In this document: in pieces, positions 1-8,201 of the stretch
Layout: every line of letters starts with the position of its first letter
Numbering within the stretch: the first letter of the stretch is position 1
Source of the DNA: Intrasporangiaceae bacterium
GTDB taxonomy: Bacteria; Actinomycetota; Actinomycetes; Actinomycetales; Dermatophilaceae
Length of the DNA: 32,528 nt
Reading direction: 5' to 3'
NCBI GenBank assembly: GCA_021324575.1
Contig: JAJPIW010000055.1
Span: 1-32,528 of the forward strand
Notes under the pieces: model-generated
Told to the model about the DNA's origin: nothing
What the model saw: only the letters and a program-made list of their open reading frames with translations
The model's database searches: none
Position numbers and translations under genes: made by a program

Positions 1-2
1 CC

Positions 3-506
3 GATGTCGTCCGGGACCCGGTCACCCTCCTCGGAGCCGGCGGCGCGGGGGTGGCGGTCGGGTATGCCGCCCTCCGTCTCGGCGCCGAGCACCTCGCCGT
101 GGTCGACAGCGACGAGGGCCGTGCCACGCGGGTGGCGGACATCCTCGGTGGCGAGTTCGGCCGCGACCGGGTGTCGGCAGGGGTCGACGTGGCCAAGGCC
201 CTGGTCGAGTCCCAGGGACTCATCCAGGCGACGCCGGTCGGCATGCACGGCTGGGAGGGACTGCCGCTGCCGGAGGAGCTGGTGACGCCCGACCACTGGT
301 TCGCCGAGCTCATCTACTTCCCCGTCGAGACCGAGCTGCTCCACCTCGCCCGCCAGCGGGGCTGCCGGGTGGCCACCGGATGGGGCATGGCCGCCTACCA
401 GCACCGGGCCGCCTTCCAGCTGTTCACCGGGCGACCGGCGGATGCCGACCGGATGCTGCGGCACATCGCCGACCTCGTCGACGCCGGGGCCGAGGCGGGC
501 CCCTGA
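3..506 (+). CDS. Shikimate/quinate dehydrogenase family protein (5' end outside window)
   Basis: C-terminal 167 residues of an AroE-type NAD(P)-dependent dehydrogenase that interconverts shikimate or quinate with its 3-dehydro form. The reading frame is open from the first base. It shows the dinucleotide-binding GAGGAG loop at once, a QATPVGM segment equivalent to the family NATPxGM motif, and the C-terminal signature GWGMAAYQHRAAFQLFTG in which the Gln contacts substrate in characterised AroE enzymes. The stop overlaps the start of the dehydroshikimate dehydratase gene (ATGA), so the two are translationally coupled. That coupling, and the pca operon nearby, point to a catabolic quinate/shikimate dehydrogenase rather than the biosynthetic AroE; this is inference. 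The N-terminal substrate domain is not visible. Confidence 0.88.
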   Translation, partial: DVVRDPVTLLGAGGAGVAVGYAALRLGAEHLAVVDSDEGRATRVADILGGEFGRDRVSAGVDVAKALVESQGLIQATPVGMHGWEGLPLPEELVTPDHWFAELIYFPVETELLHLARQRGCRVATGWGMAAYQHRAAFQLFTGRPADADRMLRHIADLVDAGAEAGP

Positions 507-2431
507 TGCGCAAGTCCATCGCGACCGTCTCGGTCGGGGGGACGCTCGAGGACAAGCTCGCCGCGATCTCGGCGGCCAAGTTCGGCGGCGTGGAGATCTT
601 CGACGGCGACCTGGTCAGCTCGCACCTGACGCCACTCGACGTGGCGCGGCGATGCTCCGACCTGGGCCTGGAGATCCACCTGTTCCAGCCCTTCCGGGAC
701 GCCGAGGGCGTTCCCGGCGAGCGCTTCCCCGAGGTGGTCCGCCGCTTCCACTTCAAGCTCGACGTGATGGAGCAGCTGGGCACCTCCACGGTCCTCGTCT
801 GCTCGAACGTCGCACCGGATGCCCTCGACGACCTCGACCTCTCGGCCGGGCAGCTGGCCACGCTCGGCGAGCTCGCGGCCGAGCGGGGCTTCACCATCGG
901 CTTCGAGGCGCTCGCGTGGGGCACCCACGTCAACCGCGTCGGGCAGGCGTGGGACGTGGTCCAGCGCGTCGGCTCGCCCTCGGTGGGTCTGGTCGTCGAC
1001 ACCTTCCACCTGCTCGCTCGAGGCGATGACGCGACCGCGCTCTGCGGCATACCGGGTGACCGCATCGCCCTCCTGCAGATCGCTGATGCGCCGCACCTGT
1101 CCCTCGACGTCCTGGAGTGGAGCCGGCACCACCGGTGTTTCCCGGGGCAGGGAACCTTCGATGTAGCGGGGGTCGTCGGCACCGTGGTCGAGGCGGGCTA
1201 TCGCGGACCACTCTCGCTCGAGGTGTTCAGCGACGTGGTCCGCGAGGCCAGCCCACGCGCCACCGCGCTGGACGCCATGCGGTCGCTGATGTTCCTCGAG
1301 GAGCAGCTCCGCGACCGGTGGGAGGGGCCGGACGGCAGCTGGCGGATCAGCCCCCGACCCGAGCTGTTCGACCCCCCACCGGTGCCCGCACCCGTCTCGG
1401 TCGGGGTCGTCGAGATCGCCGTCGACCCGGGCTCCTCCCAGCTTCCGACGCTTCTCACCGGGCTCGGATTCGAGGTTGCCGGCCGGCACCGGTCCAAGGC
1501 GGTCACCTGGTGGCGCAACGGTGGAGCCCACATCGCGCTCAACGCCGAGTCCGACCTGTCCACCCACCGCCCGGCCGCCCTTCGGCGTCCCCAGGTGACC
1601 GGTGTCGGCATGCTGTGCGACCGCGCCGAGGAAGCCGCGGATCGCGCCACCGCGCTGCTCTGGCCCGCCGTCGGCCGTCGACGCGGACCCGGCGAGGGCG
1701 CCCTGCCCGGCGTGCTCTCCCCCGCCGGCGTCGAGGTCTTCTTCAGCCCACCGAGCGGCCCGGGCCGGTGGCAGGACGACTTCGTGCCGGTGACCACGGC
1801 ATACGAAGGCCTGGAACCGGACCGAGAGCCCGAGACCGGCTGGAGCGGCGTGGACCACCTGGGCATCGCCGTGGCCGAGGACGGCCTGGACGCCGAGGTG
1901 TCGTTCCTGCGCACCGTCCTCGGGCTGCGGCCCGGACCGATCACCGAGTTCATGGAGCCCGACGGCCGACTGCGGAGTCGCATCCTGCGCCCGAACGTCG
2001 GCCAGCTGCGCATCGCACTCAGCGTCACGTTCCGACCGCGCGGCGAGCGCCCGAGCATCGGCCTCAACCAGATCGCGTTCGCCTGCACCGACCTGCTCGA
2101 GCGGGTCCGGGCCATCCGCGCTGCCGGTGTGCGGCTGATGGCCGTGCCGGCTAACTACTACGACGACCTCAGGGCCAGGCTCGACCCTGACCCCGAGCTG
2201 CTCGCGACGCTTCGGGAGCTCGAGGTTCTCTACGACCGGACTCCTACCGGCGAGTTCCTCCACGTCTACACCCCGGTCATCGACGGCCGGTTCTACATCG
2301 AGCTCGTCGAACGGATCGGCGACTACGAGGGGTTCGGCACGCCTAACACCCACGTACGGCTCGTCGCCCAGTCCCCGAGTCGAGCGATCACGACGCGCGG
2401 GGATGCGTTCGGAACATCCCGCGAGTCGTGA
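506..2431 (+). CDS. qsuB: 3-dehydroshikimate dehydratase, two-domain QsuB/QuiC1 type
   Basis: Protein of 641 aa converting 3-dehydroshikimate to protocatechuate, feeding the pca operon downstream. The ATG at 506 overlaps the previous stop; longer in-frame starts would lie inside the dehydrogenase gene. Residues about 1-280 form a sugar-phosphate-isomerase-like TIM barrel with candidate metal ligands in GFEALAW, VVDTFH, LQIAD and SLEVF, as in QuiC1-type enzymes. Residues about 300-630 form a 4-hydroxyphenylpyruvate-dioxygenase-like (VOC) region, the architecture of Corynebacterium QsuB and Pseudomonas QuiC1. In that half, His451 (VDHLG) and Glu599 (FYIELVER) match HPPD iron ligands. The second ligand position (HPPD QHIA) reads NQIAF, so Gln522 replaces His. 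HPPD activity is therefore unlikely, while the dehydratase barrel looks intact. Confidence 0.9.
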   Translation: MRKSIATVSVGGTLEDKLAAISAAKFGGVEIFDGDLVSSHLTPLDVARRCSDLGLEIHLFQPFRDAEGVPGERFPEVVRRFHFKLDVMEQLGTSTVLVCSNVAPDALDDLDLSAGQLATLGELAAERGFTIGFEALAWGTHVNRVGQAWDVVQRVGSPSVGLVVDTFHLLARGDDATALCGIPGDRIALLQIADAPHLSLDVLEWSRHHRCFPGQGTFDVAGVVGTVVEAGYRGPLSLEVFSDVVREASPRATALDAMRSLMFLEEQLRDRWEGPDGSWRISPRPELFDPPPVPAPVSVGVVEIAVDPGSSQLPTLLTGLGFEVAGRHRSKAVTWWRNGGAHIALNAESDLSTHRPAALRRPQVTGVGMLCDRAEEAADRATALLWPAVGRRRGPGEGALPGVLSPAGVEVFFSPPSGPGRWQDDFVPVTTAYEGLEPDREPETGWSGVDHLGIAVAEDGLDAEVSFLRTVLGLRPGPITEFMEPDGRLRSRILRPNVGQLRIALSVTFRPRGERPSIGLNQIAFACTDLLERVRAIRAAGVRLMAVPANYYDDLRARLDPDPELLATLRELEVLYDRTPTGEFLHVYTPVIDGRFYIELVERIGDYEGFGTPNTHVRLVAQSPSRAITTRGDAFGTSRES

Positions 2432-2433
2432 TC
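2386..2433. terminator. Long hairpin over the qsuB stop codon, probable bidirectional terminator
   Basis: Arms at about 2386-2404 and 2413-2433 pair extensively: GATCACGAC with GTCGTGATC at the base and CGGGATG with CATCCCG at the top, separated by a few unpaired bases, with a loop near 2405-2412. The structure includes the last codons and TGA of qsuB and lies between the convergent qsuB and iclR genes. There is no U-tract, which is usual for actinobacterial terminators. Confidence 0.6.
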
Positions 2434-2488
2434 TCTCGACCCCCTGCTCGCCAACCCCGATCCGCACGGGTGACCATCAGTGGGACGG

Positions 2489-3238
2489 TCAGGGGCCCAG
2501 GGTGCGGCTGATGGCGTGCGCGGCGACCTGCAGGGCCGAGACGAGGCGCGGGCGGTCGCGCCTGATGCTCGACACGACGACGCCGAGGGCCGCGACGACG
2601 TCCGGCCCGCTGCGGACCGGGACGGCGACCGAGCAGGCGCCGATGGTCATCTCCCCCGACGTCGTGGCGTAGCCATCGGCCACCACTGCCACCAGCTGGG
2701 CCCGCAGTCGGCCCGGCTGGGTGACCGTGTAGGGCGTGACCGGGGTCAGCCTGCGCAGCACCCGCTGCTGGACATCCGCGGGCGCGTGGGCCAGCAGCAC
2801 CTTCCCCACGCCGGTCGCGTGGAGCGGCAGTCGGGTCCCGACCCGGCTGACGACGGGCACCGAGCGCTTCCCGGTGACCCGGTCGAGGTAGAGCACTCTG
2901 GAGCCGTCGCGGACGGCGAGGTGCACGGTCGCGAGCGTCCCGGCATACAGGTCCTGGAGGAAGGGCGACGCGACCTCGCGCAGGTCGGAATGCACCGGGG
3001 AGAGCAGCCCCAGGTCCCAGATCAGCCGGCCGATGACGTAGTCGCCGGTCTCGGTCCGTGCCAGCGCACCGAGCCGGACCAGCTCACCCACGATCCGATG
3101 GGTCGTCGACAGCGGGACGTCGGCCCGCCGGGAGAGCTCGCCGAGCGGGAGCCGGGGGTGCGCCTCGTCGAACGCGGTGAGGATCGCCATCGCCCGCGAG
3201 ACGACCCCGGCACCCTCTCGGGACGTGTTCCCAGCCAT
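2489..3238 (-). CDS. IclR-family transcriptional regulator (PcaR/PobR-like)
   Basis: A 249-aa regulator with an N-terminal winged helix (about residues 15-75, including LPLGELSRRADVPLSTTHR) and a C-terminal IclR effector domain (LHATGVGKVLLAHAP and SGEMTIGACSVAVPV). It is divergent from pcaH, so it is the likely local activator or repressor of the protocatechuate operon, as IclR-type PcaR is in other bacteria. The start was set at 3238 because GGAAGG lies 9 nt upstream. An ATG 30 nt further up (3268) would place the start inside a predicted -10 and an inverted repeat. The effector (protocatechuate, beta-ketoadipate or other) cannot be read from the sequence. Confidence 0.88.
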   Translation of the reverse strand: MAGNTSREGAGVVSRAMAILTAFDEAHPRLPLGELSRRADVPLSTTHRIVGELVRLGALARTETGDYVIGRLIWDLGLLSPVHSDLREVASPFLQDLYAGTLATVHLAVRDGSRVLYLDRVTGKRSVPVVSRVGTRLPLHATGVGKVLLAHAPADVQQRVLRRLTPVTPYTVTQPGRLRAQLVAVVADGYATTSGEMTIGACSVAVPVRSGPDVVAALGVVVSSIRRDRPRLVSALQVAAHAISRTLGP

Positions 3239-3309
3239 CACCCTCGACCTTCCGCTCAGTGGAAGCATAGGGTCGACGCGGTGGGCCCGGAATCCGTAGC
3301 CTCACTGCC
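3239..3309. promoter_or_regulatory. Divergent iclR/pcaH control region with 15-bp palindromic operator candidate
   Basis: At 3250-3264 lies TTCCGCTCAGTGGAA, a dyad in which 12 of 15 positions are symmetric, with TTCC/GGAA half-sites as in known IclR-family operators. A minus-strand -10-like TATGCT (3269-3264) would start iclR transcripts inside this dyad, which suggests autoregulation. On the plus strand TAGCCT (3297-3302) ends 7 nt before the pcaH ATG, consistent with a leaderless or near-leaderless pcaH transcript. Promoter positions are by eye. Confidence 0.5.
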
Positions 3310-4089
3310 ATGACGACGGCCGAGAAGCTCGAGGGTGGGCTCGACACCCAGCAGGTGATCTCGAAGGAGATCGCCGCGATCCAAGCCGCCTCTCCCGCCG
3401 CCGAGCCACAGCCCCGCCTGGACTTCGCGCCGTACCGCAGCTCGCTCCTGCGCCACCCGACCAAGGACCTGCGACAGGCGGACCCCGAGGGTGCCGAGCT
3501 GGTCGCGCCGGTCTTCGGCCAGTCCGACGTCGACCCCCTCGAGGCGGACCTCACGATCCAGTCCGGAGGTGAGCCGATCGGCGAGCGCATCGTGGTGACG
3601 GGTCGTCTCGTCGACGGCGACGGACGCCCGGTGCGGCGCCAGCTCGTGGAGATCTGGCACGCCAACGCGGCCGGTCGCTACATCCACCTTCGCGACCAGC
3701 ACCCGGCCCCCATCGACCCGAACTTCACCGGTACCGGTCGCTGCCTCACCGATGACGAAGGGGTCTACTCCTTCACGACGATCAAGCCCGGTCCCTACCC
3801 GTGGCACAACCACCGCAACGCCTGGCGCCCGGCGCACATCCACTTCTCCCTCTTCGGGACCGACTTCACCCAGCGGATGATCACCCAGATGTACTTCCCG
3901 GCCGACCCGCTCTTCGCCCTGGACCCGATCTACCAGTCGATCACCGACCCGCGGGTGCGCGAGCGACTGGTCGCGACCTACGACCACGACCTCTCCCAGC
4001 ACGACCGGCTCCTCGGCTACCGCTGGGACATCGTCCTCACCGGAGCGCACGCCACCTGGACCGAGCCGGAGGGAGACGACCGTGCCTGA
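3310..4089 (+). CDS. pcaH: Protocatechuate 3,4-dioxygenase beta subunit
   Basis: A 259-aa subunit carrying the catalytic non-haem Fe(III) of protocatechuate 3,4-dioxygenase, which cleaves protocatechuate between its hydroxyl groups to 3-carboxy-cis,cis-muconate. The four expected iron ligands are visible: Tyr124 (AAGRY), Tyr163 (GPYPW), His176 and His178 (PAHIHFS). The length is normal for PcaH. It is the first gene of the operon and overlaps pcaG by 8 nt, which suits equimolar synthesis of the two subunits. There is no clear Shine-Dalgarno before the ATG, and a -10-like TAGCCT sits 7 nt upstream, so translation may be leaderless. Confidence 0.97.
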   Translation: MTTAEKLEGGLDTQQVISKEIAAIQAASPAAEPQPRLDFAPYRSSLLRHPTKDLRQADPEGAELVAPVFGQSDVDPLEADLTIQSGGEPIGERIVVTGRLVDGDGRPVRRQLVEIWHANAAGRYIHLRDQHPAPIDPNFTGTGRCLTDDEGVYSFTTIKPGPYPWHNHRNAWRPAHIHFSLFGTDFTQRMITQMYFPADPLFALDPIYQSITDPRVRERLVATYDHDLSQHDRLLGYRWDIVLTGAHATWTEPEGDDRA

Positions 4090-4657
4090 CCTGGTCCCCG
4101 ACCTTGCCCCGACCCCCGGGCAGACGATCGGCCCGTTCTTCCACTACGCCCTTCCGTATGCCGGTGACTGCCAGCTCGTGGACCCGGGCGCCCCGGGCTC
4201 GATCCGGCTGCACGGGCACGTCTACGACGGCCATGGCGTGGGCCTACCCGATGCCCTGCTGGAGATCCGGCAGGCCGACCCCGCGGGCCGGGTCCCGACC
4301 GTCGAGGGGTCCCTGCATCGTGACGGCCGGTTCACCGGCTGGGGTCGGTGCAGCACCGACCGGCTGGGTCACTACTGGTTCCGGACGGTCGAGCCCGGGC
4401 CGACCCGGGACGGTGGCGCTCCCTTCTTCGCCGTCACCGTCTTCGCCAGGGGGCTGCTGAACCGGCTGTTCACCAGGATCTACCTGCCCGTCGACGACGC
4501 GACGCTCGCCGCCGACCCGCTGCTGTCGGGCCTGGACGACGACAGCCGCACGCGCCTCGTCGCGACCCGCGAGGACGACGGTTCGTTGCGGCTGGACCTC
4601 CACCTGCAGGGCCCGCAGGAGACCCCCTTCCTCACCTACCCGCGGCATCGAGGCTGA
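4082..4657 (+). CDS. pcaG: Protocatechuate 3,4-dioxygenase alpha subunit
   Basis: A 191-aa partner of PcaH with the same intradiol-dioxygenase fold (TPGQTIGPFFHYALP near the N terminus, then the jelly-roll core with DALLEIRQADPAGR). As expected for alpha subunits it lacks the full Tyr/Tyr/His/His iron set and acts in assembly and the substrate pocket. It begins at a GTG inside the end of pcaH (8-nt overlap) and is followed 5 nt later by pcaB. Confidence 0.96.
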   Translation: MPDLVPDLAPTPGQTIGPFFHYALPYAGDCQLVDPGAPGSIRLHGHVYDGHGVGLPDALLEIRQADPAGRVPTVEGSLHRDGRFTGWGRCSTDRLGHYWFRTVEPGPTRDGGAPFFAVTVFARGLLNRLFTRIYLPVDDATLAADPLLSGLDDDSRTRLVATREDDGSLRLDLHLQGPQETPFLTYPRHRG

Positions 4658-4662
4658 CTCCC

Positions 4663-5862
4663 GTGGCCGATCTGCTCCTTCCCGGGTCGTACCGCGTCGA
4701 CGGCATCCTCGACGACGACGCCCTCGTCGGCGCCATGCTGACCGTCGAGCTCGCCTGGGTGCGGGCCTTGGCAGCCACCGGCGGGGCATCTGCCGAGGAC
4801 GTGCTGGCGACCGAGCAGGCCGTCGCCGGCTTCGTCCCCACCCTCGACCCGGTCGCGGTCGAGGGCGCGGGCAATCCCGTGCTGCCCCTCGTCACGGCTC
4901 TCCGGACGGCCATCGCCGACACGGACATCGCAAGCCGGGTCCACACCGGGCTGACCAGCCATGACGTGCTCGACACCGCGCTCGTCCTGCTCGCCCGGGC
5001 AGCGGCCGAGCAGACGCTCGGGGCCCTGGACCGGGTCGCCGACGCCCTGGCCCGGCTGGCCGGGGAGCACCGGGGAAGCGTCATGGCCGGGCGCACGCTG
5101 ACGCAGTATGCCGTGCCCGTCACCTTCGGCCTCACCGCCGCCCAGTGGCTCATCGGCATCCTCGACGCTCGGGGAGCCCTGGCGGATGCGACGGGTGACC
5201 TCCCGGTGCAGTGCGGCGGTGCGGCCGGAACCCTTTCCCGCGCAGCCGATCTCGTGGATGACCCGCTGGCGACCGCCGCGGCGTTCGCGGCCGGGCTCGG
5301 CCTGGTCGCGCCGACGCTGCCCTGGCACACCAGGCGGACCCCGGTCACCCGGCTTGCCGACGCACTCGTCCAGACCTGCGACGCCCTGGGTGTGCTCGCC
5401 GACGACGTCCTGCTGCTCGGCCGCCCGGAGGTCGGCGAGGTCGGCGAAGGCGCGGCGGCCGGTCGCGGAGGCTCCTCCACGATGCCGCACAAGCAGAACC
5501 CGGTGCTGTCGGTCCTCGTGTCGAGTGCCGCCCAGCGGGCGCCACTCCTGGGCGCCCAGCTGCACCTGTCGGCGGCACGGGCCGTCGACCAGCGCCCGGA
5601 CGGCGCCTGGCACGCGGAGTGGTCGGCGCTGCGCACCCTGCTCGGCGTCACTGCCGTCGCCGCCGACCAGGCAGCAGAGCTCACCGAGCACCTCGACGTC
5701 CACCCCGACCACATGCGTCGGCGGGCCGAGTCCGTCGCGGACCAGCTCCTCGCCGAGCGCGGCGATACGCACGATCGGGACCTCACGGCATACCTCGGGG
5801 TCAGTTCTCGGCTCGTCGAGCGCGCCCTGCTCCGGCATCGCGAGGTGCGCGATGACGGTTGA
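4663..5862 (+). CDS. pcaB: 3-carboxy-cis,cis-muconate cycloisomerase
   Basis: A 399-aa member of the fumarase/adenylosuccinate-lyase superfamily. It cyclises 3-carboxy-cis,cis-muconate to 4-carboxymuconolactone, the step after ring cleavage. It carries the superfamily signature GRGGSSTMPHKQNPV and the upstream TGLTSHDVLDTAL segment typical of the family. The GTG at 4663 was chosen because it lies just after the pcaG stop, gives a normal N terminus, and avoids a long overlap. The 3' end overlaps pcaD by 11 nt. Confidence 0.94.
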   Translation: MADLLLPGSYRVDGILDDDALVGAMLTVELAWVRALAATGGASAEDVLATEQAVAGFVPTLDPVAVEGAGNPVLPLVTALRTAIADTDIASRVHTGLTSHDVLDTALVLLARAAAEQTLGALDRVADALARLAGEHRGSVMAGRTLTQYAVPVTFGLTAAQWLIGILDARGALADATGDLPVQCGGAAGTLSRAADLVDDPLATAAAFAAGLGLVAPTLPWHTRRTPVTRLADALVQTCDALGVLADDVLLLGRPEVGEVGEGAAAGRGGSSTMPHKQNPVLSVLVSSAAQRAPLLGAQLHLSAARAVDQRPDGAWHAEWSALRTLLGVTAVAADQAAELTEHLDVHPDHMRRRAESVADQLLAERGDTHDRDLTAYLGVSSRLVERALLRHREVRDDG

Positions 5863-6628
5863 GCTAGCGCTGACCCGCCTGCACGGATCACCTGATGCCA
5901 CAAGGCTGCTCGTCGTCGGGCCCTCCCTCGGCACGAGCGTCTCGACGCTGTGGTCGGCGTGCGCCTCGCGGATGCCGGCCGAGCTGGAGGTCGTCGGCTG
6001 GGACCTGCCCGGGCACGGCGCGAGCGCTCCGGCGACGGGGCCCTTCACCGTGGGCGACCTCGCGTATGCCGTGCGCAAGGCTCTCACGCCGGTGGCCGCC
6101 GGCCGGCCCTCGGCGTATGCCGGTGTCTCCCTGGGCGGCTGCGTCGCCTTCGCGCTCGCCACCGACCCCGGGCCGTTCGACACCCTCGTCGCCATCGCCT
6201 CCTCGCCCAGGATCGGCGAGCCCGGTGCGTGGTCGGAGCGGGCCGGCCTGGTCCGACGTGCCGGGACGCCGGTCATGGTGAGCGGCTCCGCCCAGCGCTG
6301 GTTCGCCCCCGGCTTCACCGTGCGCGACCCCTCGACCGCGAGTGCCCTGCTCTTGGGACTGTCGGAGGCCGACAGCGCCTCCTACGCCTGGGCTTGCGAG
6401 GCGCTGGGAGGGTTCGACGCGCGAGCCGACGTCGCCGGCGCGCTCGTGCCGCTCCACGTGGTCACGGGCGAGCATGACCCGGTCGTCCCGCCGGACTCGG
6501 TCGCCGACCTTCTGGTCGCCTCCCGCCGGGTCCTCATGGGGTGCGCCCACCTGCCCCCGGCGGAGGTGCCCGACGCGACGGCAGACCTGCTGACCGACAT
6601 CCTCGAGCCCACGGAGGCACGGCCATGA
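5852..6628 (+). CDS. pcaD: 3-oxoadipate enol-lactonase
   Basis: A 258-aa alpha/beta-hydrolase that hydrolyses 3-oxoadipate enol-lactone to beta-ketoadipate. The triad is visible: nucleophile Ser93 in GVSLGG, Asp209 in GEHDPVV and His233 in GCAHLPP. The oxyanion region VVGPSLGTS is also present. The ATG at 5852 overlaps the pcaB stop by 11 nt, and its own stop overlaps the pcaC start (ATGA). In Rhodococcus and Streptomyces this domain is usually fused to PcaC as PcaL; here the two are separate coupled genes. Confidence 0.92.
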   Translation: MTVELALTRLHGSPDATRLLVVGPSLGTSVSTLWSACASRMPAELEVVGWDLPGHGASAPATGPFTVGDLAYAVRKALTPVAAGRPSAYAGVSLGGCVAFALATDPGPFDTLVAIASSPRIGEPGAWSERAGLVRRAGTPVMVSGSAQRWFAPGFTVRDPSTASALLLGLSEADSASYAWACEALGGFDARADVAGALVPLHVVTGEHDPVVPPDSVADLLVASRRVLMGCAHLPPAEVPDATADLLTDILEPTEARP

Positions 6629-7002
6629 CCGACGACCGTCACGACGCCGGAATGCGGGTCCGACGATCGGTGCTGGGGGACGCCCACGTCGACCGGGCTG
6701 AAGCCGGCAAGTCCGCGTTCACCGAGGACTTCCAGTCGTTCATCACCGAGTACGCCTGGGGCGAGGTCTGGACCCGGCCCGGTCTGGACCGCCGGATGCG
6801 CAGCGTCATCACCCTCACGGCGCTCATCGCCTACGGACAGTGGGACGAGCTGGCCCTGCACGTGCGCGCGGCCCGCCGCAACGGCCTCACGGTCGAGGAG
6901 ATCAAGGAGGTCATCCTCCACTCCGCCGTCTACCTCGGGGTCCCCGCCGCAAACCACGCCTTCGCTGTCGCCGACGCCGTACTCAAGGAGAGCCAGCCAT
7001 GA
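6625..7002 (+). CDS. pcaC: 4-carboxymuconolactone decarboxylase
   Basis: A 125-aa alpha-helical CMD-family enzyme that decarboxylates 4-carboxymuconolactone to the enol-lactone used by PcaD. Typical segments are FITEYAWGEVWTRPGLD, RSVITLTALIAYGQWDEL and VEEIKEVILHSAVYLGVPAA. GGAGG lies upstream of the ATG, which overlaps the pcaD stop. The length matches stand-alone PcaC. The stop overlaps the pcaF start. Confidence 0.96.
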   Translation: MTDDRHDAGMRVRRSVLGDAHVDRAEAGKSAFTEDFQSFITEYAWGEVWTRPGLDRRMRSVITLTALIAYGQWDELALHVRAARRNGLTVEEIKEVILHSAVYLGVPAANHAFAVADAVLKESQP

Positions 7003-8201
7003 CCGACGACGCCTTCGTCTACGACGCCGTCCGCACCCCCTTCGGACGGTTCGGGGGTGCGCTGGCCGGGCTGCGTCCCGACGACCTCGCCGCCCTCGTC
7101 GTGCGCAGCATCGTGGACCGCGCTCCCGGGCTCGACCCTGAGCAGATCGACGAGATCGTCCTCGGCAACGCCAACGGCGCCGGGGAGGAGAACCGCAACG
7201 TCGCCCGGATGGCCGGGTTGCTCGCCGGGCTACCGGTCGCCATTCCAGCAACCACGGTCAACCGGCTGTGCGGGTCGAGCCTGGACGCCGCCATCGTCGC
7301 CTCGCGACAGATCGCCGTCGGGGAGGCCGACGTCGTGGTCGTCGGTGGCGTGGAGTCGATGAGCCGTGCCCCCTACGTTCTCCCCAAGGCCGAGCGTGCC
7401 TATCCGGCCGGCGACGCGACGCTGGTCTCCACGACCCTCGGGTGGCGGCTGGTCAACCCTCGGATGAAGCCGGACTGGACGGTCTCCCTCGGCGAGGCCA
7501 CCGAGCGGCTGCGCGAGCGGGAAGGCATCTCCCGCGAGGACCAGGATGCCTTCGCGCTCCGCTCCCACCGGGCGGCCGCCCGGGCCTGGGACGACGGGTT
7601 CTACGACGACCAGGTCGTCGCCGTCCCGGGGGTGACCCTGACGCGCGACGAGTCGGTCCGGTCCGACACCGACCTGCAACGCCTGGCCGGGCTGTCCGCG
7701 GTGTTCCGTCCGGACGGCACAGTCACGGCGGGCAACGCCTCCCCCCTCAGCGACGGCGCGTCGGCGGCCATCCTCGGCAGCGGTCGAGCCGAGGAGATCC
7801 TCGGCCGGCCCCCGGTCGCCAGGATCGCGGGGCGTGGGGCAGCGGCCGGCGAACCGCAGTACTTCGGGTTCGCGCCCGTCGCGGCTGCCGACCTGGCTCT
7901 ACGACGTGCCGGCATCGGCTGGTCCGACGTGGCCGCAGTCGAGCTGAACGAGGCGTTCGCCGCCCAGTCCCTCGCCTGCATCCGGGCATGGGACGTCGAT
8001 CCCGGCATCGTCAACCAGCACGGGGGCGCGATCGCGATCGGTCATCCGCTCGGGGCCTCTGGCGTCAGGGTCCTTGGCACCCTCGCCGCGACCCTCGCCT
8101 CCTCGGGTGCGCGCTGGGGCGTCGCAGCCCTCTGCATCGGGGTGGGTCAGGGGCTGGCGGTCGTCCTGGAGAACGTCCACGCGACCGGGGTGGCCGCATG
8201 A
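6999..8201 (+). CDS. pcaF: Beta-ketoadipyl-CoA thiolase
   Basis: A 400-aa thiolase that splits beta-ketoadipyl-CoA with CoA into succinyl-CoA and acetyl-CoA, the last step of the pathway. Nucleophilic Cys91 is in NRLCGSS. The NEAFAAQSL motif, the catalytic His in GGAIAIGHPLGASG and the second Cys in ALCIGVGQG are all present. The ATG at 6999 overlaps the pcaC stop (ATGA). The sequence alone does not exclude a broader acetyl-CoA acetyltransferase role, but the operon position supports PcaF. Confidence 0.94.
   Translation: MTDDAFVYDAVRTPFGRFGGALAGLRPDDLAALVVRSIVDRAPGLDPEQIDEIVLGNANGAGEENRNVARMAGLLAGLPVAIPATTVNRLCGSSLDAAIVASRQIAVGEADVVVVGGVESMSRAPYVLPKAERAYPAGDATLVSTTLGWRLVNPRMKPDWTVSLGEATERLREREGISREDQDAFALRSHRAAARAWDDGFYDDQVVAVPGVTLTRDESVRSDTDLQRLAGLSAVFRPDGTVTAGNASPLSDGASAAILGSGRAEEILGRPPVARIAGRGAAAGEPQYFGFAPVAAADLALRRAGIGWSDVAAVELNEAFAAQSLACIRAWDVDPGIVNQHGGAIAIGHPLGASGVRVLGTLAATLASSGARWGVAALCIGVGQGLAVVLENVHATGVAA

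Noticed and set aside
395-2467. A 690-codon minus-strand open frame over qsuB
   Set aside because: Same GC artefact; qsuB on the plus strand has clear domain motifs.
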